This document shows, in pieces, positions 1 through 7,004 of a stretch of 11,537 bases of DNA; position 1 is the stretch's first letter; every line of letters starts with the position of its first letter. The DNA lies in assembly GCA_964547415.1 (NCBI GenBank), contig CAZJNX010000156.1, positions 1 to 11,537 of the forward strand, read 5' to 3'. The notes beneath the pieces are model-generated. The model was not told the DNA's origin and did no database searches. It saw only the letters and a list, made by a program, of their open reading frames with translations. The position numbers were made by a program, and so were the translations under genes. The DNA comes from CAZJNX01 sp964547415. GTDB lineage: Bacteria > Pseudomonadota > Alphaproteobacteria > Rhizobiales > Amorphaceae.

Positions 1-717
1 GACCTGCCGGGCCACGGCTTCACCGAGACGCCGCCCTTCTACCGGCTCAACCTCGTCGGAATGGCGCGGCTTCTCGCCCACCTCCTCGGCGCCCTCGGCG
101 CACGGCCCGTGGTGGCGGTGGGCCACTCGGCGGGCGCGGCGATCCTCGTGGAGATGGCGCGGGGCGAGCGCTGCGGCATCGAGGCGATCGTCGGCTTCAA
201 CGCCGCGCTGAGGCCGTTCCCGGGCGCGGTCGGCCCGCTCTTTTCCACGATGGCCAAGGTCATCTTCCTCAACCCGCTGGCACCGCGGGCCTTCGCCCTT
301 CTCGGGGGGGACGCGCGGCGGGTGCGCCAGCTGATCGAGAGCACCGGCTCCACCATCGACGAGGAGGGCATCGAGTACTACCGCCGCCTGTTCGCCCGGC
401 CGGGCCACTGGGCGGGCCTCCTCGGCATGATGGCGGGCTGGGAGCTCGGCGAGCTCGCCCGCGCCTTCCCGACGCTGAAGCCCCGTCTCGTCCTCGTGGC
501 GGGCGAGGCGGACCGGGCCGTCCCCCCTTCGGAGGCCGACCGCGTGGCCCGGGCCGTGCCGCGCGGTGAGGTGCGCCGCGTGAAGGGCCACGGCCATCTC
601 CTCCACGAGGAGAACCCGGAGCTTGCGGCCGCCATCGTGCGGGAGGTGGCGGGTGTTGACATCGGCACGGACGCGCCACCTTTCGTCGGGGGGCGCGATG
701 CGGCGCTCGCGAGCTAG
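1..717 (+). CDS. bchO: BchO, magnesium-chelatase-associated alpha/beta hydrolase (5' end missing)
   Basis: BchO is an alpha/beta-hydrolase-fold protein encoded with the Mg-chelatase subunits BchI and BchD in purple bacteria. Its exact role in bacteriochlorophyll synthesis is not settled. The reading frame is open from base 1, so the N-terminus lies outside the window; 238 residues are visible against roughly 290 for the family. Visible features are the DLPGHGFT oxyanion-side loop at residues 1-8, the nucleophile elbow GHSAG at 41-45 (Ser43), an Asp in GEADRAVP and a His in GHGHLLHEE near 196-204, which form a plausible Ser-Asp-His triad. NAALRPFPG and MAKVIFLNPL resemble BchO more than generic hydrolases. 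bchI and bchD would be expected just upstream, outside the window. A GC-rich hairpin follows the stop. The family call is from recalled motifs; a general alpha/beta hydrolase is the alternative. Confidence 0.88.
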   Translation, partial: DLPGHGFTETPPFYRLNLVGMARLLAHLLGALGARPVVAVGHSAGAAILVEMARGERCGIEAIVGFNAALRPFPGAVGPLFSTMAKVIFLNPLAPRAFALLGGDARRVRQLIESTGSTIDEEGIEYYRRLFARPGHWAGLLGMMAGWELGELARAFPTLKPRLVLVAGEADRAVPPSEADRVARAVPRGEVRRVKGHGHLLHEENPELAAAIVREVAGVDIGTDAPPFVGGRDAALAS

Positions 718-718
718 A

Positions 719-754
719 CGCGCGGGGGGCGCGGGGTTCCCCCGTGCCCGCGCG
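719..754 (+). terminator. GC-rich composite hairpin directly after bchO
   Basis: An 8-bp outer stem (CGCGCGGG at 719-726 with CCCGCGCG at 747-754) encloses an internal loop and a 4-bp inner stem (GGGG 733-736 with CCCC 739-742). It begins two bases after the bchO stop. There is no T-run, so it is not a classical intrinsic terminator. It could slow polymerase, assist termination or protect a processed 3' end. Confidence 0.35.
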
Positions 755-821
755 GTCCGCTCGCCCGCGTTATCGCGCCCCGCAGGGCCGCGGCGGAACG
801 CCGCAGATGGGGGCCGGGACG

Positions 822-2144
822 ATGCTTGACCGACGATCCGGGGCGATCCTGCCCAGCGTTCATGCCGAGCGCGTGCCGCTCAACGACGAGGTGCACGCCC
901 GCCCGCCGGACGACCTCCTGGCGCCCTGCCGCCTCAGCTACCTCGCGCTCTACTCGGGCGGGCTCACCAAGGAGGAGCAGTGGGCACCGGTGGAGGCGTT
1001 CGCCGCCCGCTTCAACTGCGACCCGCCGGAGCGGAACAGCAACCACTACCGGGTGGATCTCGGCCAGTTCCGCCTGCGCTGGGAACTCCACACCGAGTTC
1101 GCCCGCTACACCATCGTCCAGCCCGAGGCGCCGGCGGGTGACCTGTTCAATCGCACCGCGATCGAGCTCCTGCCGGCGGACTGGGTGGCGTCGCTTCCCG
1201 GCGAGGTGCTGGTGGCGAGCCATGCGGCCCTCCTCACCGAGGGCCTCGGCGACTGGGACATCGAGGCGATCAGCCAGCGCTACTTCGACGGCAACCCGCT
1301 CGTCGGCTCGGCGATCGCGGGCGGGGCGGGCTCCGCCATCACCGACTTCCGCATCCACCGGGACGGTTTCTCCCGCATCCTCGCGGAGAACCGGGGCATG
1401 AACCGCTGGCAGGCCGGCCGCCTCATGCAGCGCCTGTTCGAGATCGACACCTACCGGATGCTCGCCCTCCTCACCCTGCCGGTCGCCCGCGGCCTCGGCC
1501 CGTTCCTGGTCGAGACGGAGGCCGACCTCGTGGAGATCTCCAAGGCGATGGAGACCGGCGGGGCGGACGAGCCCGCCCTTCTCGACAAGCTCACACGCCT
1601 GCAGGCGGCGATGGAGACCCGCCACTCGGAGACCGACTACCGCTTCTCCGCCGCCCAGGCCTACTACGACCTCGTCCGCCAGCGCATCGACGAGTTGCGC
1701 GAGGAGCGCATCCAGGGCCTCCAGACCATGCGCGAGTTCATGCAGCGCCGCCTCGCGCCGGCCATGAGCACCTGCGCCACCATCGCCCACCGCCAGGACA
1801 GCCTGTCGGAGCGGGTCGCCCGCACCACGCAGCTCCTGTCCACCCGCGTCGAGGTCTCCCGCGCCGAGCAGAACCAGGAGATCCTCCACTCCATGGACCG
1901 GCGCGTCGAGATGCAGGTGCGACTCCAGGAGACCGTCGAAGGTCTGTCCATCGCCGCCATCAGCTATTACGTCGTCGGGCTCGTGGGTTACCTCGTGAAG
2001 GGCGTGGCGGCGGCGGGCGTCGCCTTCAATCCGGATCTCGTCATCGGTATCGCCATCCCCATCGTCGTGACGGCGGTCGCCCTCGGCGTCCGCTCCGTCA
2101 GGAAGTCCCTCCCCGGTCCGCCGCCCGAGACCTGGCGGTCCTGA
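822..2144 (+). CDS. DUF3422 family membrane-anchored protein
   Basis: This matches the DUF3422 family of proteobacterial proteins with no established function. With the ATG at 822 it is 440 residues. The N-terminus carries LNDEVHARPPDDL (about 20-32), typical of the family start, and RLMQRLFEIDTYRMLALL (about 200-217) is another conserved block. Residues about 220-380 look helical and charged, consistent with coiled coil. Two hydrophobic segments (about 383-404 and 414-433) form a C-terminal membrane hairpin ending in a basic RSVRKSL stretch, so the bulk is probably cytoplasmic and membrane-tethered. ATG 807 and GTG 744 are in-frame alternatives. GTG 744 falls inside the hairpin after bchO, and 822 is preceded by GGGGGCCGGG, so 822 or 807 is preferred. 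It lies between bchO and crtI on the same strand, but a pigment role is only inferred from position. Confidence 0.82.
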   Translation: MLDRRSGAILPSVHAERVPLNDEVHARPPDDLLAPCRLSYLALYSGGLTKEEQWAPVEAFAARFNCDPPERNSNHYRVDLGQFRLRWELHTEFARYTIVQPEAPAGDLFNRTAIELLPADWVASLPGEVLVASHAALLTEGLGDWDIEAISQRYFDGNPLVGSAIAGGAGSAITDFRIHRDGFSRILAENRGMNRWQAGRLMQRLFEIDTYRMLALLTLPVARGLGPFLVETEADLVEISKAMETGGADEPALLDKLTRLQAAMETRHSETDYRFSAAQAYYDLVRQRIDELREERIQGLQTMREFMQRRLAPAMSTCATIAHRQDSLSERVARTTQLLSTRVEVSRAEQNQEILHSMDRRVEMQVRLQETVEGLSIAAISYYVVGLVGYLVKGVAAAGVAFNPDLVIGIAIPIVVTAVALGVRSVRKSLPGPPPETWRS

Positions 2145-2190
2145 TCCGCCCGGCGCTCGCGACTTGCGCGACGGTTCAAGCTGAAGGTAG

Positions 2191-2208
2191 TGTCAACCCA
2201 TGCTGACG
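2191..2208 (+). promoter_or_regulatory. Candidate PpsR/CrtJ-type site over the crtI start
   Basis: The sequence reads TGTC-N10-GACG, one base away from the PpsR/CrtJ consensus TGTC-N10-GACA known from bch and crt promoters. It overlaps the crtI ATG at 2200, an unusual place but one where a repressor could still block transcription. A very weak -35-like TTGCGC lies at 2164-2169. A single imperfect copy can occur by chance, and PpsR usually binds paired sites. Confidence 0.3.
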
Positions 2209-3732
2209 GTCCCGGAAGACGTCTCCCTCGCCGACCTCGATGCCGACCGACGCCCCCACGCGGTGGTGATCGGCAGCGGCTTCGGCGGGCTCGCCGCGGC
2301 GATCCGCCTCGGCGCGAAGGGCTGGCGTGTCACCGTCCTCGAGAAGCTCGACCGGCCGGGCGGACGGGCCTACGTCTACCATGACGACGGCTTCGTGTTC
2401 GACGCGGGACCGACCGTCATCACCGCCCCGTTCCTGCTCGAGGAGCTTTGGGAGCTCGCCGGCGCGAGACTGTCCGACGACGTCGACATCCGCCCGGTCC
2501 ACCCGTTCTACCGCATCCGCTTCCACGACGGGGAGACGTTCGACTACTCCGCCGACGAGGCGGAGATGGCGCGGGAGATCGCCCGCTTCGACCCGCGGGA
2601 CGTGGACGGCTACCGCCGCCTCCTCGACAGCTGCGAGAAGGTCTACCGGATCGGCTTCGAGCAGCTCGTCGACGTGCCGTTCTCGACCCTGTGGGACATG
2701 GTCAAAATCGTGCCCCACCTCGTCGCGCTGCGCTGCGACCGTTCGGTCTACGCCCACGTGTCGGCTTACCTCAGGAACGAGCGGCTTCGGCAGGTCTTCT
2801 CCTTCCACCCGCTGCTCGTGGGCGGCAATCCGCTGAAGATCACCTCGATGTACTCCCTCATCATGTACCTCGAGAAGCACGGCGGGGTGCACTTCGCCAT
2901 GGGCGGCACCAACCGCCTGGTGGACGGGCTGGCCGGCCTCGTCGCGCGCCAGGGCAACACGGTCCGCACCAACGCCGAGGTGGCCGAGGTGACGATCGAG
3001 GACGGCGCGGCGACGGGCGTGCGCCTTGCCACGGGCGAGCGGATCTCGGCCGACATCGTGGTGTCCAACGCCGACAGCGCCTACACCTATCGCCACATGG
3101 TCCCCGCCGCCGCCCGCCGCCGCTGGACCGACGCCAAGCTCGACCGGGCGCGCTATTCCATGGGCCTGTTCGTGTGGTACTTCGGCACCGACCGCCGCTA
3201 CGAGGACGTGGCGCACCACACCATCCTGCTGTCGGAGGACTACAAGGGCCTCCTCACCAACATCTTCGACCGCAAGATCCTGTCGGAGGAGTTCAGCCTC
3301 TACCTGCACCGCCCGACGGCGACGGACCCGTCGATGGCGCCGGACGGGTGCGACGCCTTCTACGTCCTGTCGCCCGTGCCGCACCTGGGCGGTGGCACCG
3401 ACTGGACCGTGGAGGCGGAGGGCTACCGCCGCCGCATCGAGGCGTTCCTGTCGGCGACGGTGCTGCCCGGCCTCGAGAACCACGTCGTCACCCAGCGCTA
3501 CCTCACCCCCCTCGACTTCCGCGAGCGGCTCAACTCGGTGAACGGCGCCGGCTTCAGCCTCCAGCCGCTGCTCCTGCAGAGCGCCTGGTTCCGCCCGCCC
3601 AACAAGAGCGACGATGTGAGGAACCTCTTCCTCGTCGGCGCGGGCACCCATCCGGGCGCGGGTCTTCCCGGCGTCATCTCGTCGGCGAAGGTGCTCGACC
3701 ATGTCGTGCCTCCCGTCTCCGCGTTCGCCTGA
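2200..3732 (+). CDS. crtI: Phytoene desaturase CrtI
   Basis: CrtI is the FAD-dependent, membrane-associated desaturase that converts phytoene to neurosporene or lycopene in three or four steps. The protein is 510 residues, normal for the family. The N-terminal dinucleotide fold reads AVVIGSGFGGLAAAIRL (GSGFGG at 25-30), followed by LEKLDRPGGRAYVY, which binds the FAD ribose and phosphates. The family motif FVFDAGPTVIT follows near residue 65. The C-terminus holds the bacterial phytoene dehydrogenase signature GAGTHPGAGLPG beginning at 480. ATG 2200 has a modest GAAGG 12 bases upstream, and the glycine motif sits at the expected distance from it. The 3' end overlaps crtB by 32 bases, implying a crtI-crtB operon with translational coupling. 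The number of desaturation steps cannot be read from sequence by eye. Confidence 0.96.
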   Translation: MLTVPEDVSLADLDADRRPHAVVIGSGFGGLAAAIRLGAKGWRVTVLEKLDRPGGRAYVYHDDGFVFDAGPTVITAPFLLEELWELAGARLSDDVDIRPVHPFYRIRFHDGETFDYSADEAEMAREIARFDPRDVDGYRRLLDSCEKVYRIGFEQLVDVPFSTLWDMVKIVPHLVALRCDRSVYAHVSAYLRNERLRQVFSFHPLLVGGNPLKITSMYSLIMYLEKHGGVHFAMGGTNRLVDGLAGLVARQGNTVRTNAEVAEVTIEDGAATGVRLATGERISADIVVSNADSAYTYRHMVPAAARRRWTDAKLDRARYSMGLFVWYFGTDRRYEDVAHHTILLSEDYKGLLTNIFDRKILSEEFSLYLHRPTATDPSMAPDGCDAFYVLSPVPHLGGGTDWTVEAEGYRRRIEAFLSATVLPGLENHVVTQRYLTPLDFRERLNSVNGAGFSLQPLLLQSAWFRPPNKSDDVRNLFLVGAGTHPGAGLPGVISSAKVLDHVVPPVSAFA

Positions 3733-4861
3733 GGCCGGGGCGGCCGATCCGCGCGGGCACGCTGCGGCGTGCGCGGCCGTGCCCGTGCGGATCAACGTTC
3801 TCGGCCAGCGCCTGCCGCGCCACGCGAGCCTTTCCGACCGCGCCTTCTGCCGCGCCCTCATCCGGGACGGGTCGCGCACCTTCCACGCCGCCTCCCTCCT
3901 CCTGCCGCCCGACACGCGCGATGCGGCCTACGCCCTCTACGCCTTCTGCCGCGTCGCCGACGACGCGGTGGACGAGGGCGCGGACCGGGCGGCCGCCCTC
4001 GCCGCCCTGTCGGAGCGCCTCGAGGCGATCTACGCCGACGCGCCCGCCCAGGACCCGGTCGACCGGGCGTTCGCCGACGCGGTGCGCGACCACGGCCTGC
4101 CCAAGGCGCCCATGGTCGCCCTCCTGGAGGGCCTCGCCTGGGACCTCGAGGGCCGCCGCTACCGGGACCTGTCGGGCGTTCTCGCCTATTCGGCGCGGGT
4201 GGCCGCGACGGTCGGCGTCATGATGACGGTCCTCATGGGCCGCCGCGACCCGGCGGTGATCGCCCGGGCGTGCGACCTCGGCCTCGCCATGCAGCTCACC
4301 AACATCGCCCGGGACGTCGGGGAGGATGCGCGCAACGGCCGCATCTACCTGCCCCTCGACTGGCTCGCCGAGGAGGGGGTCGACGCGGACGCCTTCCTCG
4401 CCGCCCCCGCGGGAAGCGCGGGCGTCCGCCGGGCGGCGGCCCGCCTCGTCGCGGCGGCGGACGAGCTCTACCGGCGCAGCGAACCCGGGATCGCGGCGCT
4501 CCCCGCCCGCTGCCGCCCCGGCATCTGGGGAGCGCGGCTCATGTACGCGGCGATCGGCGAGCGGCTCCTCGCCACCGGCACCGACCCGGTGGAGGCCCGC
4601 ACGGTGGTTCCGGGCGGAGCGAAGGCGCGCCTGATGGCCCGCGCCCTCGCCCGCACCGCGACGGCCCGACCGGTCCCGTGCGAGGCGCCGCCGCACCCCG
4701 AGACGGCGTTCCTGATCGACGCGGTGGTGGCGGAGTCGCGGCGGTCCGGCGAGGCGGCGCCGCCGCCCTGGGCGCTCGACGCGCGGATCGGCCGTTTCGT
4801 CCTTCTGATCGGCAGCCTGTCGGCGCGGGAGAGAACCACCCGCGGCGCGCAGCGTATATAG
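3701..4861 (+). CDS. crtB: Phytoene synthase CrtB
   Basis: CrtB condenses two geranylgeranyl diphosphates into phytoene, the first committed carotenoid step. The protein is 386 residues from ATG 3701. The first aspartate-rich motif is DDAVD at 87-91, inside ALYAFCRVADDAVDEG. The second is DVGED at 205-209, inside LTNIARDVGEDARNGRIYLP. These bind Mg2+ and the diphosphates. FHAASLLLP near 61 is also typical. ATG 3701 lies inside the end of crtI, with GAAGG nine bases upstream, which suits translational coupling. Compared with Rhodobacter CrtB this start adds an N-terminal extension of about 40 residues, so GTG 3779 (360 residues) is a serious alternative. The last 60 or so residues are Ala/Arg-rich and poorly conserved. 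tspO follows 30 bases later. Confidence 0.95.
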   Translation: MSCLPSPRSPEAGAADPRGHAAACAAVPVRINVLGQRLPRHASLSDRAFCRALIRDGSRTFHAASLLLPPDTRDAAYALYAFCRVADDAVDEGADRAAALAALSERLEAIYADAPAQDPVDRAFADAVRDHGLPKAPMVALLEGLAWDLEGRRYRDLSGVLAYSARVAATVGVMMTVLMGRRDPAVIARACDLGLAMQLTNIARDVGEDARNGRIYLPLDWLAEEGVDADAFLAAPAGSAGVRRAAARLVAAADELYRRSEPGIAALPARCRPGIWGARLMYAAIGERLLATGTDPVEARTVVPGGAKARLMARALARTATARPVPCEAPPHPETAFLIDAVVAESRRSGEAAPPPWALDARIGRFVLLIGSLSARERTTRGAQRI

Positions 4862-4891
4862 GCGGAAAGATCCCCTGACGCGGAGCCCGCC

Positions 4892-5389
4892 ATGATCGAG
4901 AGCTGGCCGATTCTCGTCCTCTTCATCGTCGTCACGTTCGCCGCCGCGACCACGGGCGGCATCTTCCGCCCCGGCAGCTGGTACAAGGCGCTGGACAAGC
5001 CGCCCTGGACGCCGCCGGACTGGCTGTTCCCGCCGGCCTGGATGGTCCTTTACGGCACCATCGCCGCGGCCGGCTACATGGCCTGGCAGGCGGCGGGCCC
5101 GGGCGAGCGGCTGTTGCCGATGGCCTTCTTCGCCGCCCAGCTCGTCCTCACCGCCGCCTGGCCGCCCCTCTTCTTCGGCATCAAGCGGATGGACCTCGCC
5201 CTCGTGGACTCGGTGGCCATGTGGCTCGCCATCCTCGGGACCATCGTCACCTTTCTCGCCGTCGACCTGTGGGCCGGCCTGATCCTGGTGCCCTACCTCC
5301 TCTGGGTGACCTTCGCGACGGCGCTCAACTACGCCATGCTGCGCCGCAATCCCGCGGCGTCGCCCGCCCTCGCCCGCCAGCCCGGCTGA
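4892..5389 (+). CDS. tspO: TspO/MBR family tryptophan-rich sensory protein
   Basis: TspO is a five-helix membrane protein that binds porphyrins and cholesterol-like ligands. In Rhodobacter sphaeroides it tunes pigment gene expression with oxygen, probably by affecting tetrapyrrole export or turnover. The 165-residue protein has five hydrophobic segments at about 5-22, 46-66, 77-97, 105-124 and 128-148. Family motifs are WYKALDKPPWTPPDW at 30-44, FPPAW at 46-50, AAWPPLFFG at 88-96 and PYLLWVTFATALNY at 134-147. The usual LNxAWSxLFFG-like segment reads LTAAWPPLFFG here, changing the Asn and Ser. CGGAG sits seven bases before the ATG. The order crtI-crtB-tspO matches Rhodobacter clusters, but crtC does not follow. 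Confidence 0.95.
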   Translation: MIESWPILVLFIVVTFAAATTGGIFRPGSWYKALDKPPWTPPDWLFPPAWMVLYGTIAAAGYMAWQAAGPGERLLPMAFFAAQLVLTAAWPPLFFGIKRMDLALVDSVAMWLAILGTIVTFLAVDLWAGLILVPYLLWVTFATALNYAMLRRNPAASPALARQPG

Positions 5390-5427
5390 GGGGGCCGCGG
5401 GCGCGAGGGCCGAACCGGAGGCACGCC

Positions 5428-5643
5428 ATGCACCACGTCCTGTTCATCGTCGAGATGGTCTTCTTCTTCGGCGGCATCATCGCCTTCGGCTTGTGGCAGA
5501 TTCACTCCATCAACAAGCGGCAGCGGGCCCGCGCCGAGGCGGCGGCCCGCGAGGCGGCCGGCGAGCCCGCCGCCGCCGGGACCGCGGCGAGCGAAACCGC
5601 AGCCACTGCGCCGGGCGGGATCCGCGTCGTCCGCCGGCCCTGA
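5428..5643 (+). CDS. Unrecognised small single-span membrane protein
   Basis: I do not recognise this 71-residue protein. The N-terminus is one hydrophobic helix (about residues 4-25, VLFIVEMVFFFGGIIAFGLW). A basic stretch, HSINKRQRARAEAAARE, follows, so by the positive-inside rule the C-terminus should be cytoplasmic. The rest is an Ala/Gly/Thr-rich, probably disordered tail ending in RVVRRP. A Glu-Met pair inside the helix is unusual. The start is well supported: CCGGAGG lies seven bases before ATG 5428. The gene is 38 bases after tspO on the same strand and probably cotranscribed with it. The layout (short helix, charged linker) resembles small cytochrome or pigment assembly subunits such as CcmD, but no motif supports that. 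It ends 42 bases before the hflK promoter candidate. Confidence 0.65.
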   Translation: MHHVLFIVEMVFFFGGIIAFGLWQIHSINKRQRARAEAAAREAAGEPAAAGTAASETAATAPGGIRVVRRP

Positions 5644-5684
5644 CGGGACGCCCGGCGCCGCCGCCCGCCCCCGGCGCGGCGCGC

Positions 5685-5714
5685 GTTGAACGGGTCCCGC
5701 CCCTCCCATATAAG
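5685..5714 (+). promoter_or_regulatory. Promoter for the hflK operon, sigma-70 or RpoH type
   Basis: TTGAAC at 5686-5691 and TATAAG at 5709-5714 are separated by 17 bases, the ideal sigma-70 spacing. The same bases also fit the heat-shock pattern CTTGAA-N13/14-CCCATNT: GTTGAA at 5685-5690, a 14-base gap, then CCCATAT at 5705-5711. This is one of the few AT-rich spots in the area. Transcription would start near 5720, leaving a leader of about 80 bases before hflK. Confidence 0.55.
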
Positions 5715-5804
5715 CGGGGCATGCGACGGACGGCCCGTGCGCGTCGTCTTGCGCTCGTTCCTCCGCACCATATGTCCACCGCCACAACCGGCAGAGGAGA
5801 GGCG

Positions 5805-7004
5805 ATGCCCTGGAGCAGTCAGAATGGGGGCGGCCGCAGCAATGGCCCCTGGGGGAGTGGCGGCCGCGGCGGTGGCCCGTGGGGCGGCGGCGGACCGCAG
5901 GGCCCGTGGGGCGGTGGCCCGCAGCGGCCGGGTGGCCCGGGCGGTCCGGGCGGCTCGCCCGATCTCGAGGAGCTGCTTCGCAAGAGCCAGGAGCGGCTCA
6001 AGAAGGTGTTTCCCGGCGGTGGCGGCGGCGGTGGCGGCGGAGGCCCCTCGCTCGGCGGCATCGGCCTCAAGGGGGCGGGTATCGCCGCGGTGGTCGTGGT
6101 GGTGCTCTACGGCCTCACCGGCTTCTACCGGGTCGAGCCGGACGAGGTGGGTGTCGAGCTCGTCCTCGGCGAATACCAGGGCATGACGCAGCCCGGCCTC
6201 AACTACAACTGGCCCTACCCGCTCGGCCAGGTCTTCACGCCGGACGTCCTGCGCGTGCGCGAGCTCAACGTCGGCATCCGTGACGTCGGCCCGGGCACCG
6301 CCGGCCGGGACATTCCCGAAGAGAGCCTGATGCTCACGGGCGATGAGAACATCGTCGACGTCGACTTCAAGGTGCAGTGGCGCATCGCCAACGCGCCGAA
6401 CTTCCTCTTCAACGTGGAGGATCCGCCCGCGACGGTGAAGCAGGTGGCCGAGAGCGCCATGCGCGAGGTGATCGGCCGCAACGACATCCAGCCGATCCTC
6501 ACCCAGGCGCGGCAGGAGATCGAGCTCAACGTGCAGGAGCTGATGCAGTCGACGCTCGACGAGTACGGCGCGGGCGTCGAGGTCAGCCAGGTGCAGATGC
6601 AGAGGGTGGACCCGCCCGCCCAGGTGATCGACGCCTTCCGCGACGTCCAGGCCGCCCGCGCCGACCAGGAGCGGCTGCAGAACGAGGCGGAGGCCTACGC
6701 CAACCGCGTCGTGCCCGAGGCCCGAGGCGAGGCGGCGCGCACCATCGAGCAGGCCAACGCCTACCGCGACCGCGTGGTCGCCGAAGCGCGCGGTCAGGCC
6801 GACCGCTTCCTGTCGATCTACGAGGAGTTCGCCAAGGCGCCCGAGGTGACGCGGCAGCGCATCTATCTCGAGACGCTCGAGCGCGTGCTCGGCTCCACCG
6901 ACAAGATCATCATCGATTCCAGCGCCGGATCGGGCGTGGTTCCCTACCTCCCGCTCGACCAGCTCCAGCAGCGCGGCGCGCAGACCACGAGGACCGGCCA
7001 GTGA
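5805..7004 (+). CDS. hflK: HflK, SPFH-domain regulator of FtsH protease
   Basis: HflK and HflC form a large membrane complex on the periplasmic side that surrounds the FtsH protease and controls its access to membrane substrates. The protein is 399 residues. Residues 1-52 are rich in Gly, Pro and Trp (GPWG repeats), a ten-glycine run occupies 71-80, and one membrane helix spans about 88-107. The SPFH/band-7 domain follows from FYRVEPDEVGVELVLGEY, with TQPGLNYNWPYPL typical of HflK. Residues about 280-335 form a charged coiled coil (QAARADQERLQNEAEAYANR). ATG 5805 is chosen because AGAGGAGAGG precedes it and MPWSSQNGGG is a typical HflK start. In-frame ATGs at 5721 and 5772 lack such a site. 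Its TGA overlaps the GTG start of hflC, implying coupled translation. Confidence 0.96.
   Translation: MPWSSQNGGGRSNGPWGSGGRGGGPWGGGGPQGPWGGGPQRPGGPGGPGGSPDLEELLRKSQERLKKVFPGGGGGGGGGGPSLGGIGLKGAGIAAVVVVVLYGLTGFYRVEPDEVGVELVLGEYQGMTQPGLNYNWPYPLGQVFTPDVLRVRELNVGIRDVGPGTAGRDIPEESLMLTGDENIVDVDFKVQWRIANAPNFLFNVEDPPATVKQVAESAMREVIGRNDIQPILTQARQEIELNVQELMQSTLDEYGAGVEVSQVQMQRVDPPAQVIDAFRDVQAARADQERLQNEAEAYANRVVPEARGEAARTIEQANAYRDRVVAEARGQADRFLSIYEEFAKAPEVTRQRIYLETLERVLGSTDKIIIDSSAGSGVVPYLPLDQLQQRGAQTTRTGQ

Noticed and set aside
744..821. Upstream GTG (744) start for the DUF3422 protein
   Set aside because: The added residues are Arg/Pro-rich and unlike the family start, and the codon lies inside the hairpin after bchO. 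ATG 822 or 807 is more plausible.
2176..3915. Long minus-strand open frame (579 codons) opposite crtI
   Set aside because: It is antisense to a well-supported desaturase gene, its composition is Val/Glu/Arg/Ala shadow sequence, and it has no recognisable domain.
5655..5677. GCGCCG/CGGCGC inverted repeat before the hflK promoter as a terminator
   Set aside because: It is only a 6-bp stem with an 11-base loop, no T-run, and expected by chance in such GC-rich sequence.
5721..5804. N-terminal extension of HflK from in-frame ATG 5721 or 5772
   Set aside because: There is no ribosome site before these ATGs, while AGAGGAGAGG precedes ATG 5805 and the protein start there is typical of HflK.
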